From Brasenia schreberi (Eukaryota; Streptophyta; Magnoliopsida; Nymphaeales; Cabombaceae): DNA of 64,000 bases. The position numbers were made by a program, and so were the translations under genes. Shown here piece after piece: positions 34,203-45,570 of this stretch (positions within the stretch are counted from its first letter, which is position 1; each line of letters begins with the position of its first letter). The notes beneath the pieces were generated by a model that had not been told where the DNA came from, did not search any database, and saw only the letters and a program-made list of their open reading frames with translations. The DNA lies in assembly GCA_036023115.1 (NCBI GenBank), contig JAYKKT010000089.1:17478501-17542500 (forward strand), read 5' to 3'.

Positions 34203-37069
34203 ATGTCGAGTTCAGACTCCAATGAAGTGTCTAGCAGGTTCTCATGCTCTTCAAGTTCTCATTCTAGAAGATCTTTGAAAAATCGAAAACAAAAAGAGGA
34301 AGAGTTAAGAAGAGAATACGAGGCCAAGATCGCTGCCCTCAGCCAAGAGGCTGAAGCAGTTGATTCATGTTCGTCACATGGTGAACCAATAAAGGCCAAA
34401 AAGAAGTTTGGAAAAACTCGTAAACACAAGGAGACCTCCGAGTTGGAAGGCAACCAATACCTCGATTCCTTCACTCACAAGGATCGTAAAGCCCTACAGC
34501 AGTTGCTGAAGGGGCAAAATAGAGAGAAAACAACGTACGTCCTGTCTGATTTTCTCCCTTTAGATTACGAAACAGACAGTGACGATGAAATACCGAATTT
34601 CCATCGGTATGATGGCACGGGAGACCCTAGGTCTCACCTACAGCTTTTCTCTCATCGAGCCCACAAGAAAAAGAAGGACTCGATGAAATGGGTGTATTGG
34701 TTCCCCTTATCCCTCAAAGGCACAGCTTCTAAATGGCTGGCTTCCTACGATTTGAGCCAGTTCGCAACTTTTGAAGAGTTGGCGAACTGCTTCATGCAAA
34801 GATTTTCACACAGCGTAGAAGTCACGCCTACGTTGAACACTTTGAGGGATACGAAGCAAGGTATGAACGAAGATGTGCATACATTTATCGTTCGATGGAG
34901 GTCTCTCCTTGGGCAAGTACGAGAACCCATATCCGAAGGATGCGCAGTAATGCTCATCCTGGACAATTTCAAAACTGAATTGAAAACTCTTGTTTCTTTA
35001 CATGAAATCTCTACTTTTCACAAACTGATTAAAAAAGCATCTCCTTTTGAGACAAATTTGAAAAAGGGGGTTTACGACCACTTGTGGAAAGGGAGCGTAA
35101 ATTCAAAGACTCGCTTGGAAAAGCCCGGCAATTATGGGCTACCCACCATGGACAAAGGGGAAAAACCCACAAGATCGCCAATGTCTGGGTAGACCCAAGG
35201 CTGGCGAGCACTTCAAAAAATTTCAAAAATTTTGAAAACAGAAAAGACAAAAAAATACAAAAACCATTTGAAAAATGGGAGTACACTCCGCTGGGGCAAC
35301 TTGTGTCGGAAGTCCTAGACCTCCTACTCGCCCAAGGCATGATCGAACTCCCTGAAATCCCTGAGGGAATCACTTCCAAAGGGAGGTTTTTGAATCGATT
35401 CTGCAAATATCATCGGCTCAAAGGCCATGATACAAAGCAGTGTTTTTCCCTCCTAAACCAAATCGAGAACTTGATAGCAGAGGGCCGGCTCCAGGTCACT
35501 GAGGAACCGGAGCCTGCCCAAGCTATTTTCAAAGAACCCTTCCCCAATTACGCAAGTACCAGTGGGAAGGGCAAAGAGGTATGTGCTCTCACGATTTCAA
35601 AGAGTCTAGCGCGTACATATAAGTCTGGTTTTTCCACTTGTGCATCTATACTCATCCTTTGTAGGAAACCCGCCCAAGTAGTGATTCAGGGACCACCAAG
35701 AGTTCCGTCTCCGATTAAACCAGTTTTGAAAATTCAAGGTGCTCAAAAACAATCGATTAGAGCCATCTTAAGCGCGAACCCTAGGTTGATCGTGGGGGAA
35801 GTGACAAGATCTGGGAGGATCTATCAACCCCCACATCTGCAAAATGCTAAAAAAGTGGTCAGTGTGCCTGGCCCTTCAAAAGCGTGTATTCCTGGAGTTC
35901 TGCCCAAAACGGACAAAGGAAAAGTCGTTTTGAACTTGTATGATTTCGAAAACCATCTTTCAAAGATTCCCATTAACATGTCCATCCTAGAGCTGATACA
36001 AACCTCGCCTAGGCATAGACTCGTGTTAGAGAAAATTCTAGAAAGAGCAAAGGTTAGTTCGGACATAACCCCAGAATCCTTGTCCAATCAAGTGGCGTCC
36101 ATAGGTGCAAAAACACCTATCATGTTTTCGGAAGAGGATCTCGAAAGACCCTACGAAACCCATAATCAGGCCCTACACATCGAGGTGGTATTGAATCACC
36201 ACTCTCTAGATAGGTGCCTAGTTGATGGGGGAGGAGGGCTCAACATCCTTCCGCTTCACATAGCACATCAGATTGGAGTCACCTTGACTTCCATGAACCC
36301 AAGCCCTATCGTAATCACTGGATACGATGAAAATGCGTCCAGACCTTTAGGATCCGTTGAACTTCCCATGGAAACGGGAGGGATAGCTCACGTGGGGGTA
36401 TTCCATGTTTTGGACATCCACCCCCACTACAACCTATTACTGGGAAGGCCTTGGATACACAGCCTGCATGCTGTGCCATCCACCTTCCATGGGTGTGTCA
36501 AAATCCCTTTTGAAAATCAAGTCATTGTGATCCTAAGTGAGAGTCATCCACAGCTTCAGGAGATTCAAAATTCCCCATGCTTTTCAAGTTCCCAGGCCTA
36601 CGAGGCCAACTCAGGGCAAACCGTGGTCGAGCCACCAAAGCTCACCCTTCAGATACCTAGGAAGGTCGTACACATCTAGGGGCCGCCCAAGGCTGGCCCA
36701 CTCAAAACACTAACCATCCCAGGAAAATCCAAGCATCCACTATTTCCAAAACCCCTGGACAGAAAGCCTTATGTGCATAACATGGACGATAGCAAGTTCC
36801 AGGATCACGAATTATATGAAAACTTTTCCAAAAACAAAAAATCGTGGAACATGTTATTGAACATGGGGTATATGCCATACAAAAGTCTAGGGGCACAAAA
36901 TCAGGGTCTCGTAGAACCCATCTTGCCCAAAGCCAACCAAAGCTGACACGGGATCGACTATACTCCTAGAATACCGCCAGAACCACCCCCTATGACCACC
37001 TGGGTCAAGGGTGCCCTGGAGCCTACCCAAGCAGAAACCTACGATTTAGATCTCTTGTTCGGAGTCTAA
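34203..37069 (+). pseudogene. Element C gag-pro with G-patch-like module
   Basis: Start MSSSDSNE matches the Gag starts of the other elements. Domains: coiled coil (LRREYEAKIAALSQEAE), capsid-like core (about 34549-34960, forms the particle), knuckle CKYHRLKGHDTKQC (35402-35443, RNA binding), a linker with VTRSGRIYQPPHL, protease with catalytic Asp at 36224-36226 (LVDGGGGLNIL) and LLLGRPW, and NMGYMPYKSLGAQNQG (about 36856-36905), resembling a G-patch. A one-base deletion near 35160-35175 shifts the frame, and stops at 36677 and about 36943 break the 3' part. The frame ends DLLFGV at 37067-37069, 25 nt before pol. Confidence 0.93.
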
Positions 37070-37090
37070 CTAGTGGCGTTTTTCCTTTGT

Positions 37091-37092
37091 AG
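37091..37092 (+). other. Pol acceptor-like AG of element C
   Basis: TTTTTCCTTTGTAG is followed by GT and then ATGATGGAAGATCCC. The pyrimidine tract, the AG and the ATG two bases later are conserved in E, A2, D and G. Pol is in another frame from gag-pro, so splicing would explain its expression. Confidence 0.55.
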
Positions 37093-37094
37093 GT

Positions 37095-37825
37095 ATGATG
37101 GAAGATCCCTCAATCAAAAATCCAAAAACATTTGAAAAACTCGAAATTCAAAAAATTAAAAAATCCCAAAAACCAAAAACATTTGAAAAAGATCAAAAAC
37201 TCGAAAAAAGAGTTGTTTGTATAGTTTCTAAAGTTCTTTCCTTACAAAAATCCAAAAAAATCATAAATTCGCAAAATACCAAAAACAAAATCCTGTATTT
37301 AGCAGCTCCTGATAAAGGTTTTAAAAGAGAAAAGAATTTTGAAAAGAAAGTCCTCTTCATAAGAGGACCAAAATCTTCAAAACCTGCAGAAAATCCAAAA
37401 CAAAAACCAAGCGTTTGCGAAAACTGTGCGTCAAGTCCAAATTCCCTAGGATTTAGAAGTCTTGAGAATGATCAAGGCCCAGAATTGGATTCCCTCGAGG
37501 AAGATCCTACTTCTGAGCTCCCTGAATTTCATAAAATTCTCAATTTTGAAAAACCTTCGAAATCAATAGGAGGGGATTTTATAGGGATAAACTTAGGGAA
37601 TGATTTAAAGCCAAAACTCATTAAGGTAGGCACATGTCTGCATGAGCACGAAAAAGCATCATTCATTGCATTTTTGAAAACCTACGTTGATGTGTTTGCA
37701 TGGACATATGAAGACATGCCGGGTATAGACTCGAATGTTGTAGAGCATCGTCTTTCCTTAAATTCAGATGCAAAACTCGTAAAACAAAAGCTTAGGAAGA
37801 TACATCCGAATATGCATTCACAAGT
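37095..37825 (+). pseudogene. Element C pol, first part (spacer and RT start), split by D
   Basis: It starts MMEDPSIKNP right after the acceptor-like AG. A Lys-rich spacer of about 120 residues is followed by SELPEFHKILNFEKP, LHEHEKASF, WTYEDMPG and the RT entry EHRLSL. The frame is open to 37825, where D is inserted, and continues in the same frame at 48597 once D and one CAAGT copy are discounted. This stretch has no stop. The spacer function is unknown; it is conserved in E, G and A2. Confidence 0.9.
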
Positions 37826-38617
37826 TGTAAACACCCCGAATTTTCCAAAAATCAAAAACTCTTAAAAATACAAAAAAAGCTCGTTTGAGCCAAAACGACA
37901 ACCGGTTTTAAAATGTGAAAATAGGTACAAAAGGCAAAAGAAAAGCCCAGGCAAGAAGAGGATTCGAGCTCAGAATTTCAGAAGCCACCCCCTGTTCAAA
38001 AACGAAAGAAAAAAGAGCCCGTTTGGAGAAAAGCCCGATAGAAGGGTAAAAATGTAATTTGGGTCAAAGAAAAGCACAAAGCAGCTCCAAAATGCAGAAA
38101 GAAGCCCAATACCTGAGGAAGTCGACAGAAGTTCGAGACACGTCCCGTCAGAATGAAGAACGGAATCCGTGCGGCAATCTGAGTTCGATATCAACAGGAA
38201 CCGGCCAAAAACCAAAACGGTGGGCCGAAACGAACGCCGAAAAAGCCTTGAAAAGCAGAACACCGGTTGGAAGAAAGACTTGGGGAAGACCCAGGCCAGA
38301 GTTGGGCGTCCGATGAATCGAAGCCCGCTCGAAACTGACGGTGAAAAGCACCAGAAAACCAAGGAGCAGAAGAAAAGTCTGGATTGGGTCTAGACCCAAA
38401 AATATCCAGATCCAGATCCAAATTGTGTTTGGATCGGATATGGATCTCAAAAATCCAAGATCCGAGATCCGAGATCCAAACCCAAATAAATATTTGGACT
38501 GGATATGGATCTCAAAATATCCGAGATCCGCGATCCAGATCCACATTGAGTTTGGATTGGATCCGGATAGCCAAACCCAAATCCAAGACCCAAGATCCAA
38601 TATCCACATAAGAAACC

Positions 38618-38625
38618 TATAAAAG
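38618..38625 (+). promoter_or_regulatory. TATA box of element D 5' LTR
   Basis: TATAAAAG in CCTATAAAAGGACGTGAG is nearly identical in context to element C. The 3' LTR box is at 46366-46373. Confidence 0.65.
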
Positions 38626-39072
38626 GACGTGAGGGGCTGGTGGAAAAAGGGCTGCAAATTTTTTTTGGTTTCACGTCTTTGCTTGGGTTGGAGAGAGAGA
38701 GAGAGAGAGAGGGAAAAGTCAACAAAGGGGGCTACTTTCCCCCTTTGCTTTTTGTAATAGGTGGGCTGGTTTTGTAAGCCAAGAAGCTTCTCCATTTCAC
38801 GCAAGAAAAAGTTATGTTCAAGTAAGGTTCGACAGCATTGGATGGCCCCTTCTTGGTGAAGATTGGCTGCGTGGAAATCAAGAAAAACATGGCTGAACCA
38901 ATGCCAAGGTGAGCCCCCTAGATCCTCTCCAAACCGTCTCTCTTCTTGTCTCTCCAAACCACCCAATACCACCGTTTGGAAATCTAGAAAAGTCCAGCCA
39001 AGAAGCTGGCCGAACTTCACTAAAAACCAACCTAGTTTTACCCAAGTCGGTCCCCACCTAAGCCCATGCTAA

Positions 39073-39447
39073 GCTCGGCCAATAGCTAGCCGAGCTCACC
39101 CTAGATCTGCCCCATTTTCACCCTAAGTCCTAAATCCTTACCTTGGTTTAAACCCAACCTAAGCTAACCCCCAAAACTATCCAGCTCGGCCACCATTGGC
39201 CGAGCCATGTCCTTTAGGACCTCGCCTCAAATCCTAACCAAAACATACTCTAAAACCGCCCAGCTCGGCCACCCTTTGGTCGAGCCATCTCCTTAGGACT
39301 TCACCCTAGTTCCCATCCAAAACGAACTCCCAAACTTGCCCAGCTCGGCCACCATTTGGCCGAGCATTCCCTTATGCCCTTTCCTTAAAATCTCGCCTAA
39401 GACCATTCTCAACACACCAAACAAGCTCGGCCACCACTTGGCCGAGC
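39073..39447 (+). repeat. Array of five GCTCGGCC hairpins in D leader
   Basis: Hairpins lie at 39073-39095, 39184-39205, 39264-39286, 39343-39365 and 39425-39447, about 80-110 bp apart. One arm with GGTCGAGC keeps pairing through a G-T wobble. The 3' LTR repeats the array (about 46818-47192). Confidence 0.8.
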
Positions 39448-40846
39448 ATTCCTTTAGGACCCTTCCCAAATCCTGCCATGGACCATCACCCAACTTGGAC
39501 CCTAGATGGTTGAGTCTCACCTTAGGACCTTGATTCGAACCCAAACTAAACCCTTCACCTTAGATCTGGCCCTAGATCCCTTATATCTTGCCTTCGATCC
39601 CCTCGTGTCCTACCCAAGGTCATAGCACCTTCGCATGTCAACCTCGCCCAGGCCATGAACTAGGATCAACATCCCACACAGCTGGTCGGTTCGCAGAGAG
39701 GGGTCCATCCAACGGCTATATCCAAGGTCGGATCTCATTGATAAAGGAAGTCCAAGCAGGCGACGTGTAAGTGCTCGAACTTGACTCTCTTATATTACTT
39801 TAAACTTAATTCAATTCGATATGGGGTTGTAATAATGGAGCATCGTCTCCCCCCTGGATGTAATATATGTGTTTGATGCAAAATACACACACGTACACTC
39901 GAGCCTTTCCGCTCTTATCTGCACACTTTTGCACACAAACGGGCCTCAACAGCCCATAGGATATAGCCCTATTTATATACATTCAGCTGGGTTTTAAGGT
40001 TCAAGTCGTGTGAGTTGTCTTTCATTTTATACACTTAAACCACTCACTCACATTGAGCCTTTCCGCTCTTACGTATATATACGTATTTCCCTTCCAGCTG
40101 GGTTTTAAATTCAAGTTGCGTGAGTTGCCTTTCAATTTATACACTCAAAGCACTCACTCACATTGAGCCTTCTCGCTCTCATATATATCTATATCTCCCT
40201 TCTGCTGCGTTTTACGGTTCAGTTGCGTGTGTTGCATTTCAATTTATACACAACACCCACACACACATTGAGCCTTTCCGCTCTTAAGATATAGATATAT
40301 TTAAATTTCTGCAATTTACATTCAAGTCGTGTGAGTTGCATTCAATTTGGGTTTTCCCTTCTGTTAAGTCTTTAAATTTCGGGTTTTACATTCAAGTTGT
40401 GTGAGTTGCATTGCATACTCGCCATACTCGAGCTAGAGTGCATACCTGCATTGAACAAACCCGAACAAAACGTGCAAAACACGCCCAAGTGATTAAAATA
40501 GAAAGACTTAGGGTCACCCAAACCCAGTAAAAGCAAAACTCGCCAAGTGCATGATTTCCAAGATTTTCAAAACACCTGTTTATTCAAAAATCAATTTTTG
40601 AGTTTAACTTGTTTCAAAAGAAGTCTCTAAGCGTACAGACTGACCCTCGCGCGTCAGTGCAAGAAGGTCTGCGACGAAAAGATCCCGCTTGCCTACAATC
40701 GCCTTTCAAAAGTCAGATATTTTCAAAACTTACTTCGCTAGTTTGAGTAAGCTAGCTGGCACGCCCTAAAAGCGAACGTAGATTGCGAAAAGATTCGCTC
40801 CAGGCCTAAGAAACCCGGAGTCGAGGATTTTCCGTGTCTACAGATT

Positions 40847-40864
40847 TGGCACGCCCGGTGGGAC
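40847..40864 (+). other. Primer-binding site of element D
   Basis: TGGCACGCCCGGTGGGAC starts four bases after the 5' LTR, identical to element C. D could therefore use the same primer tRNA as its autonomous relatives. Confidence 0.88.
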
Positions 40865-40963
40865 TCGGGACTTAAGTAGACTTCAAACAAACAAGTTACA
40901 CTCAAATTTTCTAAAAAAAGGTATTTTCCAAAAAATCGTGCATACTTAGAAAAATTGCATAAA

Positions 40964-41761
40964 ATGGAGCAAAAGCCAAAATCCTCATCGAGTAAATCAA
41001 AAGAGGTTTCTAAAAAAGCCAAAAAACGAGAAGCAATAGCTGATATACATGCGATTTTCAAAGAAAAAATGGATGTTTTAAGCAAGGAGCTTAAAACCCA
41101 TAAATCCCATAGCAGCTCTTCTCGGGCACACAAAGATCGTGAAAAGAAAACCGATCTCAAAATCAACGAAGGATGTAAGGTAAAAGGCCAAAACCTAGAA
41201 AGGGGCGAGTCCTCCACTCCCACACTTCCAAAATCCTCGTTGAGTAAATCAAAAGAGGTTTTCAAAACAGCCAAAGAACGAGAAATGCTAGCGGATATAT
41301 GGGAAACTTTCAAAAAAATAGATGTTTTAAGCAAGGAGCTTAAAACCCATAAATCCCATAGCAGCTCTTCTCGGGCGCACAAAGATTGTGAAAAGAAAAC
41401 CAAAATCAAAATCAACGAGGGAATTAAGGAAGAAAAGGGCGAGTCCTCCACTCCCACAAATCCAAAATTCGAAAATTCCAAAGAAAATTTAAAAAGAGTT
41501 GTTTTTGTTTCAAAAAATCAAAAAAATCTTGAAAACTTTCAAAAAGACAAAAAAATTGAAAAATCAAACTTTGAAATTTCGAAAAATTCAAGTGCAATTC
41601 CTAAGTCTAGGTACACACACACAGTGGGACATGAAACCCACACCCCACAAAGAGACGAGAGTGAAAAACAGGTAGGTTTCGAAAAGGAACGCCTCGTGAA
41701 ACCCCGGGGGCTCAAACAGAGTTACCCGGGAAATCGGCCTGCTCTCACCATGAAAAGGTAG
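40964..41761 (+). CDS. Element D ORF1, duplicated gag-like coiled-coil protein
   Basis: The frame encodes about 265 residues from MEQKPKSSS. It has no capsid core or zinc knuckle. Two tandem modules of about 75 residues (about 4-75 and 80-150) share SKSKEV, an ADI-x-FK-x-DVLSKELKTHKSHSSS stretch and a Lys-rich tail. Each resembles the N-terminal coiled coil and SCSS-Lys segment of the family Gags. The rest is Lys/Asn-rich and basic. An acceptor-like AG (40948-40949) lies 14 nt before the ATG. I infer a Gag-derived protein that might join a partner's particle by coiled-coil contacts; no enzyme motif is seen. The upstream in-frame TTG codon is not taken as a start. Confidence 0.7.
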   Translation: MEQKPKSSSSKSKEVSKKAKKREAIADIHAIFKEKMDVLSKELKTHKSHSSSSRAHKDREKKTDLKINEGCKVKGQNLERGESSTPTLPKSSLSKSKEVFKTAKEREMLADIWETFKKIDVLSKELKTHKSHSSSSRAHKDCEKKTKIKINEGIKEEKGESSTPTNPKFENSKENLKRVVFVSKNQKNLENFQKDKKIEKSNFEISKNSSAIPKSRYTHTVGHETHTPQRDESEKQVGFEKERLVKPRGLKQSYPGNRPALTMKR

Positions 41762-41778
41762 ACAAGCCACAAAGAGGT

Positions 41779-42705
41779 ATGCCTGAAACCCATCCTTCTC
41801 AAAACTCTCTTCTTCATATAGGGTCGTCAGATGCATTGGATAACCCCTCTGCACACACAAACCCACGAAATGTGCCTAGGTTAGAGAATTTTCAAGGTGC
41901 GCCAAATATCCCGCACCAGCCAAAAGAATTTCAAAAACAAAAACAAAAAGAAGTTGAAAAAATGGTAGACATGGAGACCCCTAATGCATGCATCGACATC
42001 TTAGGAGCTCATAACCCTGCCATAGAAAAACCCATTTCTTCGAGCCTAATCTTGTACCCTGGAACCAAGATTAGAGCCTTGAAACAAAAAAATCCATCCC
42101 TAGGGGCACCACGAGTTGAACCTAGGGAGCAAGCCAAAAAATTTGAGGGAGCAAGCTTGTCTTCCCTCGAAGAAAAATTCTCCCAAATACAGGTTGTGTG
42201 GAAGCTCAAGCCTTCCATCACCCTGCAATATCCAAAGTTCCTCAAGGAACCAAGCATGGCTTTCCTTGAGGACAAAATCTCCCAATTCGGGGTTGTATGG
42301 AAGCACAAGTCTTCCATCACCCCAAAATATCCAAAGTCTCTCGAGGGACCAAGCACGGCTTTCCTTGAGAAACAAATCTCCCAAACCAGGGTTAAATGGA
42401 AGCCCAAGTCTTCCATCGCCCCAGAATCCAAAATCCCAAAATCCAAAAGGGTATATATCCCTGACATGGACGATTCCATGTTCCAAGGCCATGATTTATA
42501 CAAAAACTTTTCGAAAAATAAGAAGTCTTGGAACATGATTCTGAATATGGGATATAAACCCTACCAGGGCCTAGGAACCCAAAACCAAGGTAGGCTCGAA
42601 CCTGTCCTACCTCAAGCCAATCGACAAAAGTATGGATTGGGCTACAGCCCACCCATACCCCCAGAGCCGCCACCTAAGACCATATGGGTCAAGGGTGCCC
42701 TGTAG
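41779..42705 (+). CDS. Element D ORF2, triplicated module and G-patch-like domain
   Basis: The frame encodes about 308 residues and lies in another frame from ORF1, 17 nt after its stop, so it may be the second half of one frame-shifted gene. Residues near 125-215 hold three tandem units of about 31-33 residues, each with an FLE-x-I/F-SQ, VWK-x-KSSI and PK pattern. The C-terminal part has DMDDSMFQGHDLY and NMGYKPYQGLGTQNQG, the G-patch-like module found between protease and RT in C, E, G, B and A2, then PPIPPEPPP. A stop at 42703 cuts the usual WVKGALEP-DLL tail, which can still be seen to about 42753. No protease is present. An RNA-binding role is inferred from G-patch resemblance only. Confidence 0.65.
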   Translation: MPETHPSQNSLLHIGSSDALDNPSAHTNPRNVPRLENFQGAPNIPHQPKEFQKQKQKEVEKMVDMETPNACIDILGAHNPAIEKPISSSLILYPGTKIRALKQKNPSLGAPRVEPREQAKKFEGASLSSLEEKFSQIQVVWKLKPSITLQYPKFLKEPSMAFLEDKISQFGVVWKHKSSITPKYPKSLEGPSTAFLEKQISQTRVKWKPKSSIAPESKIPKSKRVYIPDMDDSMFQGHDLYKNFSKNKKSWNMILNMGYKPYQGLGTQNQGRLEPVLPQANRQKYGLGYSPPIPPEPPPKTIWVKGAL

Positions 42706-42775
42706 AACCTCTAAAACCCAAAACCCATGTCTTAGACCTATTGATTAGAGTCTGATTCATGAATGTTTTCTTTGT

Positions 42776-42777
42776 AG
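42776..42777 (+). other. Pol acceptor-like AG retained in element D
   Basis: TTTTCTTTGTAG followed by GTTCATGGGAAGATCCC matches the pol acceptor of C, although D has no pol. The first ATG is changed. Confidence 0.45.
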
Positions 42778-43389
42778 GTTCATGGGAAGATCCCTCCTTT
42801 TGAAAAAGCCAAAAAAATCAGATATTTGCCAAAAAACCAAAAAAATTGAAAACCCAAAACAAAATCTCAAAAACATTTGGAAAAATGAAAATTCCAAAAA
42901 AAGAAATTTGTTTTAAAGCCTTCGGCCATGTACAAAGTCCATTTTCGAAAATTGTAAAATTGCTTTTCGAAAATTGTATATAACTCCCAAAAACCAAAAA
43001 AATCCAAAAAGCTGATCTTGAACACCCTTTTGTCTAGAGGTTTTTCAAAATGAAAAGCTCGAGAATCACCAATGCCAGGAGGAATAAAAACCTCCGAACT
43101 TCCTGAAATTCGCAAGATCCTTGACTTATGCAAAGATTGGGGATTTTTAGAAATAAGCCTGACCCATAGTGTATGCATAAGCATCATGCATCACACTCTG
43201 AAATCATTCATGTGCATCGAGTCTAGACATCATCTTAGAACTCGAATTCTGGGTTTTGTAAAACCAAAAGGGGCAATGAAAGTCGACCCCCTAAGTATCG
43301 AGCCTTCACAAGCAGGTCTCCATACGAATCAAATCCAACACCTTCAAGGCAAATTTCAAAAAGAAATGAGAAACTCGAAAAAGGGTTAG
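42778..43389 (+). pseudogene. Relic of pol spacer in element D
   Basis: After the acceptor-like AG a Lys/Ile-rich stretch resembles the pol spacer of C but is frame-broken. At 43072-43389 a short frame contains TSELPEIRKILDL, which matches the block before RT in C. RT is not found after it. This is what remains after loss of the enzyme-coding part. Confidence 0.65.
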
Positions 43390-45523
43390 CATTTCACAAA
43401 AGCCTTTTCAAAATTCTTTTGATAAAAAACCTTCCATACATTTCAAGTCATGCATTGTCTGCTTTACTTGATCAAATGCCCCATGAAGGCACGAATTTTC
43501 AAAATGAATTCCAAAAACCCTGCTTGACCAAAACCAAGTATGGAAAACATATTTCGATCAAAAGGGCGGGTATAAAACCATCTTCATATAGAAAGGGAGG
43601 ATTTCCCAAAATTGCTTTCTCAAAAGGGATCAGAATTTCGAAAATTTAACCCTACATATACTTTAAAAAGAAAAATTTTCAAAATTTCAGGTTTATATGA
43701 AAACCTTGATTGTGTTGGTAAAGAACATGAATCTCATGATGAAATATGAAGACCATGTCAAAACTAAAACCTGATGGCCATGACGATCACTTAGGGTTGG
43801 TTATGTTTTCCATCCTTGAGCAAAAAGTATCATGATCATGTTAGAAAAATCGTGGAAGTGCATGGACATGAACACACCATTGTCCATCCATAATCCTTTT
43901 GAAAAGCCATGGCCCTTCACCATGTGGCCATGCGAAATTTCCCTCAAGCTAGGGGCATTTTTAAATATAGCCCCTAGACACCTTCCATGAAGAAACGAAT
44001 TTCATAGAATGCATCTCCTTCTTGACTTGTGAGATACATTTCATATGTTCACTCTTGCATAAAAACGTGTATTTCCATTTTGAATCACGTGGAGTGCATA
44101 GCATGCATCATATTCATATCATATCACCCCGAAGAAAGCCTAAGAGGTGGGCAAACCTGAGTAGGAATGTCCCCATGTCTTCAAAAAGGGCAAGAAAAAT
44201 TCGAAAAATCTGTTGATGTTGTGGGTAGAAATTAGCAAAACCCCGAAAATGCCCGAATATTCAAAAGGGTTTATGTTAAATTCCTTTTTCGAAAGGATTT
44301 TTGAAAAATCAAACTCCTTTGAAACTTCTTGAAAGAAGGATCGAAGTTGATTGTATCCCTGAATGGAGGAATTTATACTTTTCGAAAGGTAGAGTCTTCC
44401 AAAAAAACAAATTGGCGATATTTCAAAGAACCCTGGCTTACAAGATTAAGCCTTGTTCAAAATATCAAAATATTTTCGAATAGCAGATGCTATTAAGAAA
44501 TAGGACGATCTCGTTTGAATCAAGTAACCAAAGGGATAAGCCTTCCCCCATTCTACTTTCTCTCCAAAAAGGAAAATTGGTTGTGTTCAAAAGAAAGAAA
44601 AAAAAATCGAGAATACAAAAACTCCTCCGAAAGAGGTTTTCTCGTTTTCAAAAGAAAAAGGAGATATAAAAACACTCCTCTCAAAGAGGTCTTCCCTTCA
44701 TAAACAGGGAATACAAAAACTCCTCCAAAAGAGCTGCTCTCCTTTAAAGAAAAGAGGGATTAATGAAAAAATACTCCCAAAGGAAGACCCTCTACGAAAA
44801 AAAGAAATAAAAAGCCAAAGCTCAAAGAGTGATTTTCCGACTCTTTGCCTAAAACCACGGGACGCTTCAGAAGGGACCGTGGTATCTCTTTCCCGTATCC
44901 CTACGGCTTATCCCCAAGGAAAAAGGTTCAAATTTGCGAAAATCCTAAAGTACGAATAAAATCGGCTTATTTGGATTTCATTTTGTTTGAGAACTCGACT
45001 TTGTTTTGTAGGAAATGGAACTTTGAAATGTTTTCCAAATTTTCCTACCCAAAAAACCTCTACTGAGTAGCAGGTATTGAAACCCGAATAAAGGGAAGTA
45101 TGAAAAATGGAAGTCCTTTTCGATACAAGCTAAAAGGAGTTCGCTTTCAAAAAGAAAATTTTTCAAGAAAAACCCACGAATGTCAAAAAGACTAGGGTAG
45201 AACCTGCTTAGAGCAGACAGCCTCAAAAGGCTCTCTCCAAAGCTCGAAAACACGAAAACGTCTAGAAGACATGGGTAAAACTTGCTCGAAGCGGCCTGCC
45301 TCAAAAGGCACTCTTCGGGCTCAAAACCCCAAAAACAAAAACGTTTTTCTCATGCATGCATCCAAAAATCGTCCATGCATGATCATACATAGGGAAAACT
45401 TAGGAAAAGTCCCCTTTTTGTTAAAAATCCCCACCTGTGGTAAAAGAAAACAGGGTTTTGCGAAATAAAAATGGTGTATTCTCGAGAAAATTTGAGAGAA
45501 AAACCAAAATGGGGTGTTATCTT
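43390..45523 (+). other. Element D 3' noncoding region
   Basis: No convincing gene is seen. The first part (about 43390-44220) has no clear match elsewhere in the window. From about 44230 the sequence follows the region after integrase in element C, with A/G-rich blocks, repeated CTCC-AAAGAGG units (about 44625-44740), ACTCCCAAAGGAAGACCC (about 44772) and a GGACGCTTCAGAAGGGACCG block. It is kept even though all of pol is lost, which suggests a cis-acting role in RNA handling or reverse transcription. Confidence 0.6.
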
Positions 45524-45561
45524 CTTCGCCATTATCCAAATCAATTTGGATAATGCCGAAG
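45524..45561 (+). other. Terminal hairpin of element D
   Basis: CTTCG (45524-45528) and CGAAG (45557-45561) flank a 12-bp stem with CATTATCCAAAT and ATTTGGATAATG arms and a CA loop (45530-45555). One C-C mismatch separates the two stems. The 3' arm overlaps the polypurine tract. Element C has the same inner stem. Confidence 0.8.
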
Positions 45562-45566
45562 AGGGG
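45559..45566 (+). other. Polypurine tract of element D
   Basis: AAGAGGGG lies four bases before the 3' LTR start at 45571 and would prime plus-strand DNA. Confidence 0.75.
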
Positions 45567-45570
45567 CATA

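Larger units (their letters stand above)
37826..40842 (+). mobile_element. Element D, 5' LTR
   Basis: This 3017-bp LTR runs from TGTAAACACCCCG to CCGTGTCTACA. It has a GGAT/ATCC block (38395-38605), TATA box (38618-38625), a (GA)n run (about 38691-38710), five GCTCGGCC hairpins (39073-39447), a donor-like GTAAGT (39767-39772), GAGC/GCTC motifs, the U5 stem-loop (about 40632-40678) and the hairpin with decamer (40737-40766). Confidence 0.95.

Noticed and set aside
38148..39020. Long minus-strand frame of 290 residues in LTR D, with related 252- and 188-residue frames in the other copy
   Set aside because: It overlaps promoter, GA repeat and leader of the LTR, is antisense to transcription, and its apparent conservation follows from LTR identity. 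It shows no known domain.
40738..41481. Minus-strand frame of 247 residues opposite element D ORF1
   Set aside because: It mirrors the tandem repeat of ORF1 and runs into the LTR; the plus strand has the start, leader and family resemblance.
42009..42536. Minus-strand frames opposite element D ORF2
   Set aside because: They are shadows of the triplicated module; only the plus strand shows the G-patch-like motif.
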